A stretch of DNA of 64,000 bases from an uncultured Saprospiraceae bacterium (lineage in GTDB: Bacteria; Bacteroidota; Bacteroidia; Chitinophagales; Saprospiraceae): the NCBI GenBank assembly GCA_938001865.1, contig CALLAW010000032.1, positions 59,491 to 123,490 of the forward strand, in the 5' to 3' direction. Below are positions 45,477 to 53,843 of the stretch, one piece after another. Below the pieces are notes generated by a model. It saw nothing but the letters and a program-made list of their open reading frames with translations. It ran no database searches and had not been told where the DNA came from. Each line of letters starts with the position of its first letter. The stretch's first letter is position 1. The translations under genes were made by a program, and so were the position numbers.

Positions 45477-46487
45477 ATGAGTAGAGATATGCAACAATCC
45501 ATAGACATCGAAGCACTCAATCAACAGATCCAAATCGAGAGTGCCTTCGTAGATGAGATCAAACGTGCCACTGGGGAGGTCATCGTAGGCCAAACCTATA
45601 TGATCGAACGTCTCTTGATAGGACTCTTGTCCAAAGGTCATGTCCTCCTAGAAGGTCTCCCGGGTCTAGCTAAGACCCTCGCCATAAAGACCCTCTCTAA
45701 TGCCGTGAAGGCAGACTTCCAACGAATCCAGTTCACGCCAGATCTCTTACCAGCAGATATTGTAGGTACGATGATCTATAATCCCAATAAAAATACCTTT
45801 GAAGTAAGGAAGGGACCTATCTTCTCCAACTTCATACTCGCTGATGAGATCAATAGAGCTCCAGCTAAGGTACAGAGTGCATTACTTGAGGCTATGGCAG
45901 AGAAGCAAGTGACGATCGGCAAAGAGTCATACAAGCTCCAAGAACCATTCCTCGTACTTGCCACTCAGAATCCGATAGAGCAGGAAGGGACTTATCCACT
46001 GCCAGAAGCTCAGGTCGATAGATTTATGCTCAAGGTCAATATCGGCTACCCATCTAAGTCTGACGAGAAGGAAATCATCAATCGATTTATCGATGGGACG
46101 ACAGTCAAAGAAATCGAAGCCGTAGTCACTCCTGACAAAATCCTCAAAGCAAGAGATCTCATCAAGAAGATCTATATGGATGATAATATAAAAAATTATA
46201 TCCTTGACATCGTCTTCGCAACTAGAGAACCAGAAAACAACGGACTCGCCGACTTGAAGAATCTCATCGCTTATGGTGGATCACCAAGAGCAAGTATCAA
46301 TCTCGCGATGGCAGCAAAGTCATACGCATTTATGCAGCGTAGAGGATATGTGATCCCAGATGATATCCGCAATGTCTGTAAGGATGTCATGAGACACCGT
46401 GTCGGCATCACCTATGAGGCAGAAGCAGAAAATATCACCGCAGAAGATCTCATAGACCAAATCATCAAAACTGTACAAGTCCCATAA
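45477..46487 (+). CDS. MoxR-family AAA ATPase
   Basis: The 336-residue ATPase is a chaperone-like protein that acts together with von Willebrand factor A proteins. Motifs: LLEGLPGLAKTLAIK (Walker A), FILADEINRAPAKVQSALLEA (Walker B and following helix), LATQNPIEQEGTYPLPEAQVDRF (sensor and arginine finger region). A second ATG at 45489 (MQQSID) is possible. It is the first gene of the moxR-DUF58-batD-batA run, the standard Bat (Bacteroides aerotolerance) order, with only 4 bases to the next gene. Confidence 0.93.
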   Translation: MSRDMQQSIDIEALNQQIQIESAFVDEIKRATGEVIVGQTYMIERLLIGLLSKGHVLLEGLPGLAKTLAIKTLSNAVKADFQRIQFTPDLLPADIVGTMIYNPNKNTFEVRKGPIFSNFILADEINRAPAKVQSALLEAMAEKQVTIGKESYKLQEPFLVLATQNPIEQEGTYPLPEAQVDRFMLKVNIGYPSKSDEKEIINRFIDGTTVKEIEAVVTPDKILKARDLIKKIYMDDNIKNYILDIVFATREPENNGLADLKNLIAYGGSPRASINLAMAAKSYAFMQRRGYVIPDDIRNVCKDVMRHRVGITYEAEAENITAEDLIDQIIKTVQVP

Positions 46488-46491
46488 TGAG

Positions 46492-47370
46492 ATGAGTCAG
46501 ATGGACACTACCGAAATCTTAAAAAAAGTACGCAAGATTGAGATCAAGACTCGTGGTCTCAGCAAGCAAGTATTCTCTGGTGAGTATCAGAGTGCTTTCA
46601 AGGGGAGGGGTATGTCATTTAGCGAGGTACGAGACTATCACTATGGCGATGATGTGAGGAATATTGATTGGAATGTCACTGCTCGGACCGGGTCTCCATT
46701 CGTCAAGGTATTCGAAGAAGAACGAGAGTTGACACTGATGCTTGTCGTCGATATCAGCCAATCATCACTCTTCGGTACCAAAGCACAGTATAAGAGTGAT
46801 CTAGTCACTGAGATGAGTGCAGTACTTGCCTTCTCGGCGATCCAAAACAATGATAAAGTCGGAGCCATACTCTTCTCCTCAGAGATAGAGAAGTATATCC
46901 CACCTAAGAAGGGGAAGTCACATATCCTACGGATCATAAGAGAGATAATATTCCATAAGCCTGAGCACAAAGGCACTGACATCGAGAAAGCGATCCGCTA
47001 TCTCACTAATGTCCAGAAGAAAAGAAGTATCGCATTTGTCCTTTCAGATTTCATGGATCAAGGATATGATAATGCTCTGACTATCGCATCACGTCGGCAT
47101 GATGTCGTAGGTATCCATACCTATGACCAATCTGAGGTCGAGATGCCCAATGTCGGACTCCTCAGGGTCATCGACCCAGAGACTGGAGATCTCAGGACAA
47201 TTGATACGAGCAACCCTACTGTCAGACATGCGTATCAATCGGCTTTCGCCGACAACGAAGCATACTTCAAGGATACATTTATGAAGCTAGGATCAGATAT
47301 CATCAGTATTGCTACCGGTGATGATTATGTCAAGTCATTACTCCAATTTTTCAAAAAGAGAACAGGGTAG
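46492..47370 (+). CDS. DUF58 domain protein
   Basis: The 292-residue protein has the DUF58 signature near residues 28-70: VFSGEYQSAFKGRGMSFSEV, RDYHYGDDVRNIDWNVTART and GSPFVKVFEEERELTLM. The following vWA-like half starts LMLVVDISQSSLFG, a DxSxS metal-binding site, and ISIATGDDYVKSL ends the fold. DUF58 proteins accompany MoxR ATPases. It is 4 bases downstream of moxR and adjoins the next gene without a gap. Confidence 0.92.
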   Translation: MSQMDTTEILKKVRKIEIKTRGLSKQVFSGEYQSAFKGRGMSFSEVRDYHYGDDVRNIDWNVTARTGSPFVKVFEEERELTLMLVVDISQSSLFGTKAQYKSDLVTEMSAVLAFSAIQNNDKVGAILFSSEIEKYIPPKKGKSHILRIIREIIFHKPEHKGTDIEKAIRYLTNVQKKRSIAFVLSDFMDQGYDNALTIASRRHDVVGIHTYDQSEVEMPNVGLLRVIDPETGDLRTIDTSNPTVRHAYQSAFADNEAYFKDTFMKLGSDIISIATGDDYVKSLLQFFKKRTG

Positions 47371-48423
47371 ATGATGCGTAAATCTTACATCTTGATCTTT
47401 GTAATATTTGGGATTTGCTTACAAGCGAATAGCCAACCACTCGTCAGCGTCATCCTCGATAAGGATACGGTAGATGTCGGCGAAGAGTTGTCTATGATCC
47501 TCAAGATAAGTGATACCAAACCACTCGGTAGACTCTCGATCAACTATGCTCCGATCGGAGAGATTACCAATCTAGCAATGAACCAAGATAGTAGTCTCAT
47601 CCAGACGGATGACATCGATATAGAGTGGTTGGAGTCACCATTCGGTGATACTGATGAGACCACGACATTTGATACTCAACGTGGACCTAACGGCAAGTAC
47701 GAACTCGAACAAAAGTTGAGACTGAGGATTTGGGATTTTGGATATTTCAGCTTTCCACATCCCATCTATATGGATGCAACGACCAAGGATACTCTCACAG
47801 TAAGGGCTCTCCAATCTCAGCCTCTCTATGTACAGTTTGATACAGCAGGAATTCCCGCTGATACGACACAAGTCATCAATGCCTTTGCCCCTATCTCCAA
47901 GGAGAAGAGAAATTGGAAAGATTTCCTCTGGTTGATTATAGTGATTGCGCTGATAGTCATGGCAGTCTTACTCTCGTACATCCAGAGCAGACGCAAGCAA
48001 AAAAATCTTGACCTAGACTATGAGCCAGTAGAGGATATCGGACCTCAATTACCAGCACATATCACAGCACTGAGTAAGCTAAGAGTCCTCCGAGAGAATC
48101 GACTCTGGGAGCAAGGCGCTGTCAAAGAATATCAAAGTAAGCTGACTTACGTCATCAGAGAGTACCTAGAGAATCGATTTGAGATCCAAGGTCTGGAGTC
48201 TACGACATCTGAGATCAAAGAAGCACTCGAGACTAAAGACTTTGATCAGACACACAATGCATCTCTCACACGGATACTCCAAGTAGCCGATCTAGTCAAA
48301 TTTGCGAAAGCAAAACCAACCGATAGCATGCATGAGGAGTTCCTAGATGAAGCATTCCGATTCGTCGAAGAGACTAAGCAAGAGATTACAGAAGAGAACC
48401 AAGATGATCATGGGACTGAGTAA
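47371..48423 (+). CDS. BatD-like membrane protein
   Basis: The 350-residue protein has a signal peptide (SYILIFVIFGICLQANSQP), an Ig-like beta-rich periplasmic domain (VSVILDKDTVDVGEELSM, RLRIWDFGYFSFPHPIY), one membrane segment (FLWLIIVIALIVMAVLLSYI, about residues 188-207) and a helical cytoplasmic tail with LRENRLWEQGAVKEYQSKL followed by a YVIREYLENRF pattern, as in BatD/DUF4381-type proteins. Position between DUF58 and BatA-like genes supports this. ATG codons at 47371 and 47374 are both possible. Confidence 0.78.
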   Translation: MMRKSYILIFVIFGICLQANSQPLVSVILDKDTVDVGEELSMILKISDTKPLGRLSINYAPIGEITNLAMNQDSSLIQTDDIDIEWLESPFGDTDETTTFDTQRGPNGKYELEQKLRLRIWDFGYFSFPHPIYMDATTKDTLTVRALQSQPLYVQFDTAGIPADTTQVINAFAPISKEKRNWKDFLWLIIVIALIVMAVLLSYIQSRRKQKNLDLDYEPVEDIGPQLPAHITALSKLRVLRENRLWEQGAVKEYQSKLTYVIREYLENRFEIQGLESTTSEIKEALETKDFDQTHNASLTRILQVADLVKFAKAKPTDSMHEEFLDEAFRFVEETKQEITEENQDDHGTE

Positions 48424-49411
48424 CTACACATTTCATAATCCTTGGCTGCTACTGACTCTAGTCATCGTACCGCTGCTCGCCTATTGGTACTATAGTCGCG
48501 GAGTGAAGACAGCCACACCGATGCCTCTGCCAGGTCTAGGAGAGATCACACATCAGGTATCAGTCAAGGAGGTACTCAGTAGACTACTCCCGATCATGAA
48601 GCTCCTAGGTCTTGCAGCACTATTGATCGCTTTGGCGAGACCACAACTCAGCCTCCAAGAAGAAGAGATCAAAGCAGAGGGTATCGATATCATGCTTGTC
48701 ATGGATCTGTCAAGTAGTATGCTAGCTCAAGACTTTAACCCTGACAGGATATCAATCTCGAAGGTCATGGCCCAATCGTTTGTGGATAAGAGACCTTACG
48801 ATCGGATTGGATTAGTGGTATTTGCCGGTGAGGCATTCACACAGTGTCCATTGACAGTAGACCACGATATCGTCGATGCATTCCTAGGAAGCCTCCAGTG
48901 TGGATTGCTCGAGGATGGTACAGCCATAGGGATGGGACTAGCCACCGCAGTCAACAGACTCAACGAGAGTAAGGCCAAGAGTAAGATCGTCATACTCCTT
49001 ACCGATGGATCTAATAATGCTGGGTATATCAAACCAATGACGGCAGCTGATATTGCCAAAGAGATCGGTGTCAAGGTCTACAGTATAGGCGTGGGATCCA
49101 ATGGCAGAGCAAGAGCTCCCGTAAGTAGACGCCAGGATGGCACATTTGTGTATGGTACGACACGGGTAGATATCGATGAGACTCTCCTCACAGAGATGAG
49201 CAAGCAGACAGGTGGACAGTACTTCAGAGCTACCACCTCACAGCAACTCGAACAAATCTACGCCTACATCGATACTCTCGAAAAGACAGAGATAGAAGTG
49301 AATGTCTACAAACGGTACGAAGAGAAGTACCGAGGATTTTTGCTCTTTGGGCTCGGGTGCTGGCTACTCAGCTGGTTGCTAGGGCACACACTACTGAGGA
49401 GACTACCGTAG
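48410..49411 (+). CDS. BatA-like von Willebrand factor A membrane protein
   Basis: The track start at 48347 lies deep in the upstream gene. The ATG at 48410 (or 48404) gives a 333-residue protein starting MGLSNYTFHNPWLLLTLVIV, the typical N-terminal membrane segment of BatA. Further features: a second membrane segment before VMDLSSSMLAQDF, the DxSxS MIDAS site; the conserved VVFAGEAFTQCPLT and ILLTDGSNNAG; and a C-terminal membrane segment GFLLFGLGCWLLSWLLG. It overlaps the BatD-like gene by 14 bases. A separate BatB/BatC is not found downstream. Confidence 0.9.
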   Translation: MGLSNYTFHNPWLLLTLVIVPLLAYWYYSRGVKTATPMPLPGLGEITHQVSVKEVLSRLLPIMKLLGLAALLIALARPQLSLQEEEIKAEGIDIMLVMDLSSSMLAQDFNPDRISISKVMAQSFVDKRPYDRIGLVVFAGEAFTQCPLTVDHDIVDAFLGSLQCGLLEDGTAIGMGLATAVNRLNESKAKSKIVILLTDGSNNAGYIKPMTAADIAKEIGVKVYSIGVGSNGRARAPVSRRQDGTFVYGTTRVDIDETLLTEMSKQTGGQYFRATTSQQLEQIYAYIDTLEKTEIEVNVYKRYEEKYRGFLLFGLGCWLLSWLLGHTLLRRLP

Positions 49412-49651
49412 AGATCGAGTGAGTATTACTCTAGGTAAATGTCATCCTGTCATCTCTCCAGTGTAGTGAGAGTGATCTGATCATGCAAAGCTCTCCCAAG
49501 GAGTATGCTGACACACTCTATACAGAGCTCCCTCCTCACAATAAAAGTCTCCGTATCTTTAGGGTAACTCTTTTTTCTATTATCCGTAGAATGGAGTAAA
49601 TAAGTGTACCCATTAGTTGATCTAACATCCAAAGTATTGCACCCGACTCAT

Positions 49652-50761
49652 ATGATTGAAAGACTCTATCTAATTAGCTCAATTCTCATCATAATCTCAT
49701 CGTGCAATACTGCCAACAGTAAGTACCAGAGCTCTCCAAATGTGGTATCCAATGAGGTCAAGGACTTGGATGATGATATCTGGGCTATCCACCAAGATCA
49801 GACGGGTACTTATTGGTTTGGGAGCAATACGGAGGGCATCTATTGCTATGATGGCAATACACTCAGGCAGTATACAGAGGACGATGGACTAGTCGATAAT
49901 AGCATCAGAGGGATACAAGAAGACAAAGATGGAACTCTATATATCGAGACACCCGATGGCATCAGCAAGTATGACGGTACGAGATTTGAGACTCTACGGT
50001 TCACTACCAGCGAAGAGAATGTCTGGAGATTGTCGCCAGATGATCTTTGGTTCAATTGCAATGGGAATACACTCATCCGCTATGATGGACACTCTCTTCA
50101 TCAGCTCCAATTGCCTGTCCTCAACTTAGATTCGATCTATGGGACAGAAGTAGTAGGTCTGGGATTTGCTGGGATGAATCACAGTCCGTATGCAGTCTAT
50201 GGAGTAGATAGAGATCAAGATGGGGCAGTATGGATCGGTACTATCGTAGCTGGAGCATTCAGATATGACGGTCACTCATTCCTGCATATAGGTGAGCAGG
50301 AGCTCACGACATTACCTGATGGTCGAGTACCAGGAGTACGATCTATATTACAAGATAACAATGGGTATGTGTGGCTCAGCAACTTTGTCAGTAAGTATGA
50401 GGTAACTACCATCGACAGTATCCAATACTACAATAAACTCCCAGGTATCGATCCGATTGAGCAGTACTTCCCAGATAGACTGCCGTACTACAATGCGGGA
50501 CTTACAGATACTGATGGTAACCTATGGATGACGACATATACTGGTGGAGTGTGGAAGTATGATGGAAATCAACTTACCAATTATCCAGTAGCGAGTAGAA
50601 CCAATGCGGCTCTCCTACTCACGATATATCAGGATAACTCTGAGGTCATCTGGGTAGGATCACGCAATACTGGTGTCTTTAGATTTGACGGTAAAGAGTT
50701 CCAACACTTTGACAAATTTGATAAGAAGGAAAGGTATGAATTCCGCCCTGATGGCATGTGA
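49652..50761 (+). CDS. Lipoprotein with two-component-regulator-type beta-propeller
   Basis: The ATG at 49652 gives 369 residues with a lipoprotein signal (MIERLYLISSILIIISSCNT; cysteine 18); the track start 16 codons upstream would spoil it. The mature part is made of propeller repeats: DDIWAIHQDQTGTYWFGSN, YCYDGNTLRQYTEDDGLVDN, SIRGIQEDKDGTLYIE, and later WIGTIVAGAFRYDGHSFLHI, VGSRNTGVFRFDGKEF. These are the blades of the sensor half of hybrid two-component systems, but there is no membrane helix, kinase or regulator domain, so it is a stand-alone periplasmic or surface propeller. The ligand is unknown. Confidence 0.85.
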   Translation: MIERLYLISSILIIISSCNTANSKYQSSPNVVSNEVKDLDDDIWAIHQDQTGTYWFGSNTEGIYCYDGNTLRQYTEDDGLVDNSIRGIQEDKDGTLYIETPDGISKYDGTRFETLRFTTSEENVWRLSPDDLWFNCNGNTLIRYDGHSLHQLQLPVLNLDSIYGTEVVGLGFAGMNHSPYAVYGVDRDQDGAVWIGTIVAGAFRYDGHSFLHIGEQELTTLPDGRVPGVRSILQDNNGYVWLSNFVSKYEVTTIDSIQYYNKLPGIDPIEQYFPDRLPYYNAGLTDTDGNLWMTTYTGGVWKYDGNQLTNYPVASRTNAALLLTIYQDNSEVIWVGSRNTGVFRFDGKEFQHFDKFDKKERYEFRPDGM

Positions 50762-51472
50762 AGTATAAAAAAACAAAGAAACTGTCAATGCAAACAAAGC
50801 ACTCTAAAGACGTAGGCAAGCGATAGCGAACATCCCTTCGGAACGATCAAAAGACAATTGGGGATTCAATCAAACTACTCTGCGATAACCTCTGGAGAGT
50901 TATGTTCATACTGAGTCCCGAAGATCTCAAAACAGCACTAAAAAAGTGCTTTATTTGCCATTTTTAAAAGCACTCAATCTATGAAGCGTCAACTTGGTGT
51001 TCCGATAAGGAAGAGCTTTAGCTGATTTCTTACCAACAATTACAATCAAAGCTAAAGATTTCGCAACGGAAATAACCGTGTTCAACACTAAAGAAAAAGA
51101 CTTACGTAACGAGAGAAAAATATCAGAAGAACACAAATAATGGATCAGTTCGAAAAATCTTACTTGAACGTGGGATTAGACCAGAAAATTTGCCTGCAGA
51201 AGAAGACATAAAAAAACTCGAAAGAAGAGTTACCAAAGAAAGTAAAAACATTGGGAAGAATCCTGACAAACTGAAGTAGTTACGCCATGCAACAATAGAT
51301 ACCACAGTAGCATTGGACTCGATGGTCGAGAAGGATAGCATGACCAGAGACAATACTTACTCCATTTAAATAAAGAGAATTTATCGATAGCTCCAATTGA
51401 CAACTCTAAGAGAGTGATCGATGTCCGTCAACAGCTCTCATCAGGAGAGATAATCACCCGATGATGGTTGGC
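50762..51472. other. Gap of 0.7 kb with a pseudogene in its middle
   Basis: No intact gene is present. The central part, 50942-51279, is a decayed dinD C-terminus, listed separately. The bases 50762-50941 on the plus strand give short broken frames (for example LLCDNLWRVMFILSPEDL) that I do not recognise. The 190 bases after the pseudogene up to the pyrD stop hold nothing I can support. The composition is more AT-rich and adenine-heavy than the neighbours. Confidence 0.6.
50942..51279 (+). pseudogene. Remnant of dinD (DNA damage-inducible protein D), C-terminal part with frameshifts
   Basis: Read in three successive frames, the plus strand gives ALFAIFKSTQSMKRQLGVP, then GRALADFLPTITIKAKDFAT and EITVFNTKEKDLRNERKISE-EH, then NNGSVRKILLERGIRPENLP and AEEDIKKLERRVTK up to a TAG at 51277-51279. 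This matches, in order and spacing, the C-terminal part of DinD-type proteins (ALFxxxT..MKxxLGVP, ADFLPTIxIKAKDFATE, EHxxNNxxVRKxLLERGI, LPxxEDIKKLERR). At least two frameshifts break it: one after LGVP, one after EEH. The N-terminal half is missing. Coordinates of the upstream edge are approximate. Confidence 0.75.
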
Positions 51473-52528
51473 TCATGCTATTGAGGTGTGGGCTGCTTCG
51501 AGTCCCTTCCTTATCTTCTTTACCATCAGTGGGCCTTCGTAGATAAATCCGGTATAGACTTGGATCAGATCGGCTCCATTTTGCAATTTGGCTAGAGCAT
51601 GCTCGGCAGTTTCGATTCCTCCGACAGCGATTATAGCTTTGTCAGATTGGAGTTCTGCATTTACCCAAGTGAGCATCTGATCGGCTTTCTCTCTGACTGG
51701 AGCACCACTCAGTCCACCATTACCGATCTTATCGATCTGAGTCGATGCTGTCTTGAGTTTATCTCTAGAGATGGTCGTATTGGATGTGATGATTCCATCA
51801 ATCTGGAGAGAGTTGACGAGGTCTACGATATCCGTGATAGCTGCCTGTGTAAGGTCTGGAGAGATCTTGAGTAAGATCGGCTTAGCAGAGTGGCGATGTG
51901 TCTCAGTATCCAAGAGGGTAGTGAGTATCAGTTCTAGACTATCTCTATCTTGGAGGGCTCTCAATCCTGGAGTATTGGGACTGCTGACATTGACCACAAA
52001 GTAATCCACATATGGGTGGAGTGCCTCGAAGCATTTGAGATAATCGAGATGTGCTTCCTCGTTGGGTGTCACCTTATTCTTCCCGATATTGCCACCGATG
52101 ACAGCTGAGATCTTATCTCTATCGAGGGATTTCAGTCTATTGACTAGGGCATCCACACCTTCATTGTTAAATCCCATCCTATTGATCAAGCCTCGATCTT
52201 GCTTGAGCCTGAACAGTCTTGGATTGGGGTTGCCATCTTGTGGCAGAGGGGTCACTGTACCTACCTCTATGAATCCAAACCCTAGGGCATCTAGTCCCTT
52301 GATATACTTGCCATCTTTGTCAAAGCCTGCTGCAAGACCTACTACATTAGGAAAGGTAATGCCCCAGAGAGTCTTCTGCTCATGTGTACCGCTGTAGCTA
52401 AATGTGCTACGCATCACCTGAGAGAGCAGAGGTATCTTGAGACAGAGTGAGAGTGCCTTGAGAGCTAGATGATGGGAGGTTTCGGGAGCAAAAAGGAAAA
52501 GTAATGGACGGATGAACAGTCTATACAT
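51473..52528 (-). CDS. pyrD: Dihydroorotate dehydrogenase, class 2 (quinone-linked)
   Basis: The 351-residue enzyme oxidises dihydroorotate to orotate in pyrimidine synthesis, passing electrons to quinone at the membrane. The N-terminal helical extension typical of class 2 (MYRLFIRPLLFLFAPETSHH) is present. FMN-site and active-site segments are FPNVVGLAAGFDKDGKYIKG, GFIEVGTVTPLPQDGNPNPR, NRMGFNNEG, and NVSSPNTPGLRALQ with the catalytic serine. The start overlaps the Crp/Fnr gene by 8 bases. Confidence 0.95.
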   Translation of the reverse strand: MYRLFIRPLLFLFAPETSHHLALKALSLCLKIPLLSQVMRSTFSYSGTHEQKTLWGITFPNVVGLAAGFDKDGKYIKGLDALGFGFIEVGTVTPLPQDGNPNPRLFRLKQDRGLINRMGFNNEGVDALVNRLKSLDRDKISAVIGGNIGKNKVTPNEEAHLDYLKCFEALHPYVDYFVVNVSSPNTPGLRALQDRDSLELILTTLLDTETHRHSAKPILLKISPDLTQAAITDIVDLVNSLQIDGIITSNTTISRDKLKTASTQIDKIGNGGLSGAPVREKADQMLTWVNAELQSDKAIIAVGGIETAEHALAKLQNGADLIQVYTGFIYEGPLMVKKIRKGLEAAHTSIA

Positions 52529-53213
52529 TCATTTCTGATTTTAATTTGTCAAGATCTCTGATGAGCATTCTTCTTCTATCAAATGTGATGATATTCTGAG
52601 CTCTGAGATCATTGAGCAAGGTCGTTACAGTCTGTCTAGAAGTAGCACAGATATTAGCGATCTCCTGATGAGTGAGTTGATTCCTGATTACCCACTCGTA
52701 GCCTACTTGTTGGCCTCTCGTATCTACCTGGTCTACGATAAACTCGAGGATACGTGTCTTACTGTCTTTGAATACTAGAGACTCTAATCTCTTTTCCATC
52801 TGTAAGACCTTAGATCCCATCAGCTTCATGAAGAACATCGAGAGTGGTCCGTGATCTTTCATGAGATGCTTCATCTGACTTACACTTACAGTACAGATCT
52901 CAGTATCAGCAAGTGCTATAGCGAAGTCTCTATGGGTGTCTTCTCCTATGATAGCGAGCTCTCCGAAGACTTCTCCTCTATTGAGTATGGCCTTAGTAAT
53001 CTGCTTGCCAGCATCATTTGTCGTACCTACTTTGATACTTCCTTCGGTGATGAAATAGATAAGATCAGATGTCTCATCGGGAAAATAGACGTATTCGTTT
53101 TTCTTGAGTTTCAAGTGGCTATTGCTTGCATCCTCCGATGCGGCAATTTTGTTGTCACAGAATATTTCTGCAACATCGACACTTTCTAGATACCAAAAAG
53201 TTGAATTTTTCAT
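52521..53213 (-). CDS. Crp/Fnr family transcriptional regulator
   Basis: The 230-residue protein has an N-terminal cyclic-nucleotide-binding-type beta roll (YVYFPDETSDLIYFITEGSI, GEVFGELAIIGEDTHRDFAI), the long dimer helix near residues 120-145, and a C-terminal winged helix with QLTHQEIANICATSRQTVTTL. The roll lacks the FNR cysteines and its effector pocket is not the cAMP consensus R-S/T, so the effector is unknown. It lies 27 bases after the dnaX stop and overlaps pyrD by 8 bases, so the three genes are probably cotranscribed. Confidence 0.9.
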   Translation of the reverse strand: MKNSTFWYLESVDVAEIFCDNKIAASEDASNSHLKLKKNEYVYFPDETSDLIYFITEGSIKVGTTNDAGKQITKAILNRGEVFGELAIIGEDTHRDFAIALADTEICTVSVSQMKHLMKDHGPLSMFFMKLMGSKVLQMEKRLESLVFKDSKTRILEFIVDQVDTRGQQVGYEWVIRNQLTHQEIANICATSRQTVTTLLNDLRAQNIITFDRRRMLIRDLDKLKSEMNV

Positions 53214-53240
53214 TGAGCTAAGATAAGGGTTTGTCAGAGA

Positions 53241-53843
53241 TTAGACATCAAATTTCAAATCCAATGTCTTTCGTAATACTTCTAGGTTAATGTTTTTCAA
53301 AGTCATTAGTTGGTACTTCTCAGCAACGTTCTTTGGTTTAGTCGTTTCCGCGACGTTAGTGTAGTTAGGAAACTTGTCAGTATCCACAACAATGGTATTG
53401 AGGATCTCTTTTTCTTTGAATCTATCACTGAATCCTATGAAGTATCTGCTATCACTCAATACCTCTCCAGTCCGATTAGATGGGACATAAGCGTAGAGAT
53501 GATTATCCTTGATCTCAAATTTGACATTGGACAGAGAGGCTTGGATAGATTTTGAGTTGATTTTTGACTTGAAGTCTTCCCAGTCTTCCTCAAGTGATTG
53601 TGCTGTTAGAGGCTTGAGTAGTCGTGTCTTCTCTTCTTCTTTCTTCTCTATAGATGACATCAGTGCATCTAGATCAGATGATATCCCTATGGTATTGAGC
53701 TTGGGTAGTGATGTCGATGTTGGAGGTAGCTTAGGCTTCTGTACTTGAGCTGTATCGAGTGTTGATGTATCTGATGAGAGACCTTTGCTCGGTTGAGGAG
53801 TACTATCGGGCAGCGATGGTGGGTCTACTTGAGGAGAGGAATT
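53241..53843 (-). CDS. dnaX: DnaX tau-type C-terminal extension, reached by -1 frameshift
   Basis: This is the second part of dnaX, not a separate gene. In the -1 frame relative to the upstream ORF the reading is open without a stop from the A-run to 53241: a proline/serine-rich linker (NSSPQVDPPSLPDSTPQPSK ... PKLPPTSTSLPKLN), then the tau-type domain with QSLEEDWEDFKSKINSKSIQ, VKFEIKDNHLYAYVPSNRT and a C-terminal NINLEVLRKTLDLKF. Bacteroidota DnaX proteins end with this kind of domain. The track shows only its part after an internal ATG (53660). With the upstream 373 residues it gives a product of 573 residues. Confidence 0.82.
   Translation of the reverse strand, partial: NSSPQVDPPSLPDSTPQPSKGLSSDTSTLDTAQVQKPKLPPTSTSLPKLNTIGISSDLDALMSSIEKKEEEKTRLLKPLTAQSLEEDWEDFKSKINSKSIQASLSNVKFEIKDNHLYAYVPSNRTGEVLSDSRYFIGFSDRFKEKEILNTIVVDTDKFPNYTNVAETTKPKNVAEKYQLMTLKNINLEVLRKTLDLKFDV

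Noticed and set aside
53241-53660. Separate 139-residue hypothetical gene downstream of dnaX
   Set aside because: Its frame is open all the way up to the A10 run and its sequence fits the tau extension of DnaX, so it is the second part of dnaX.
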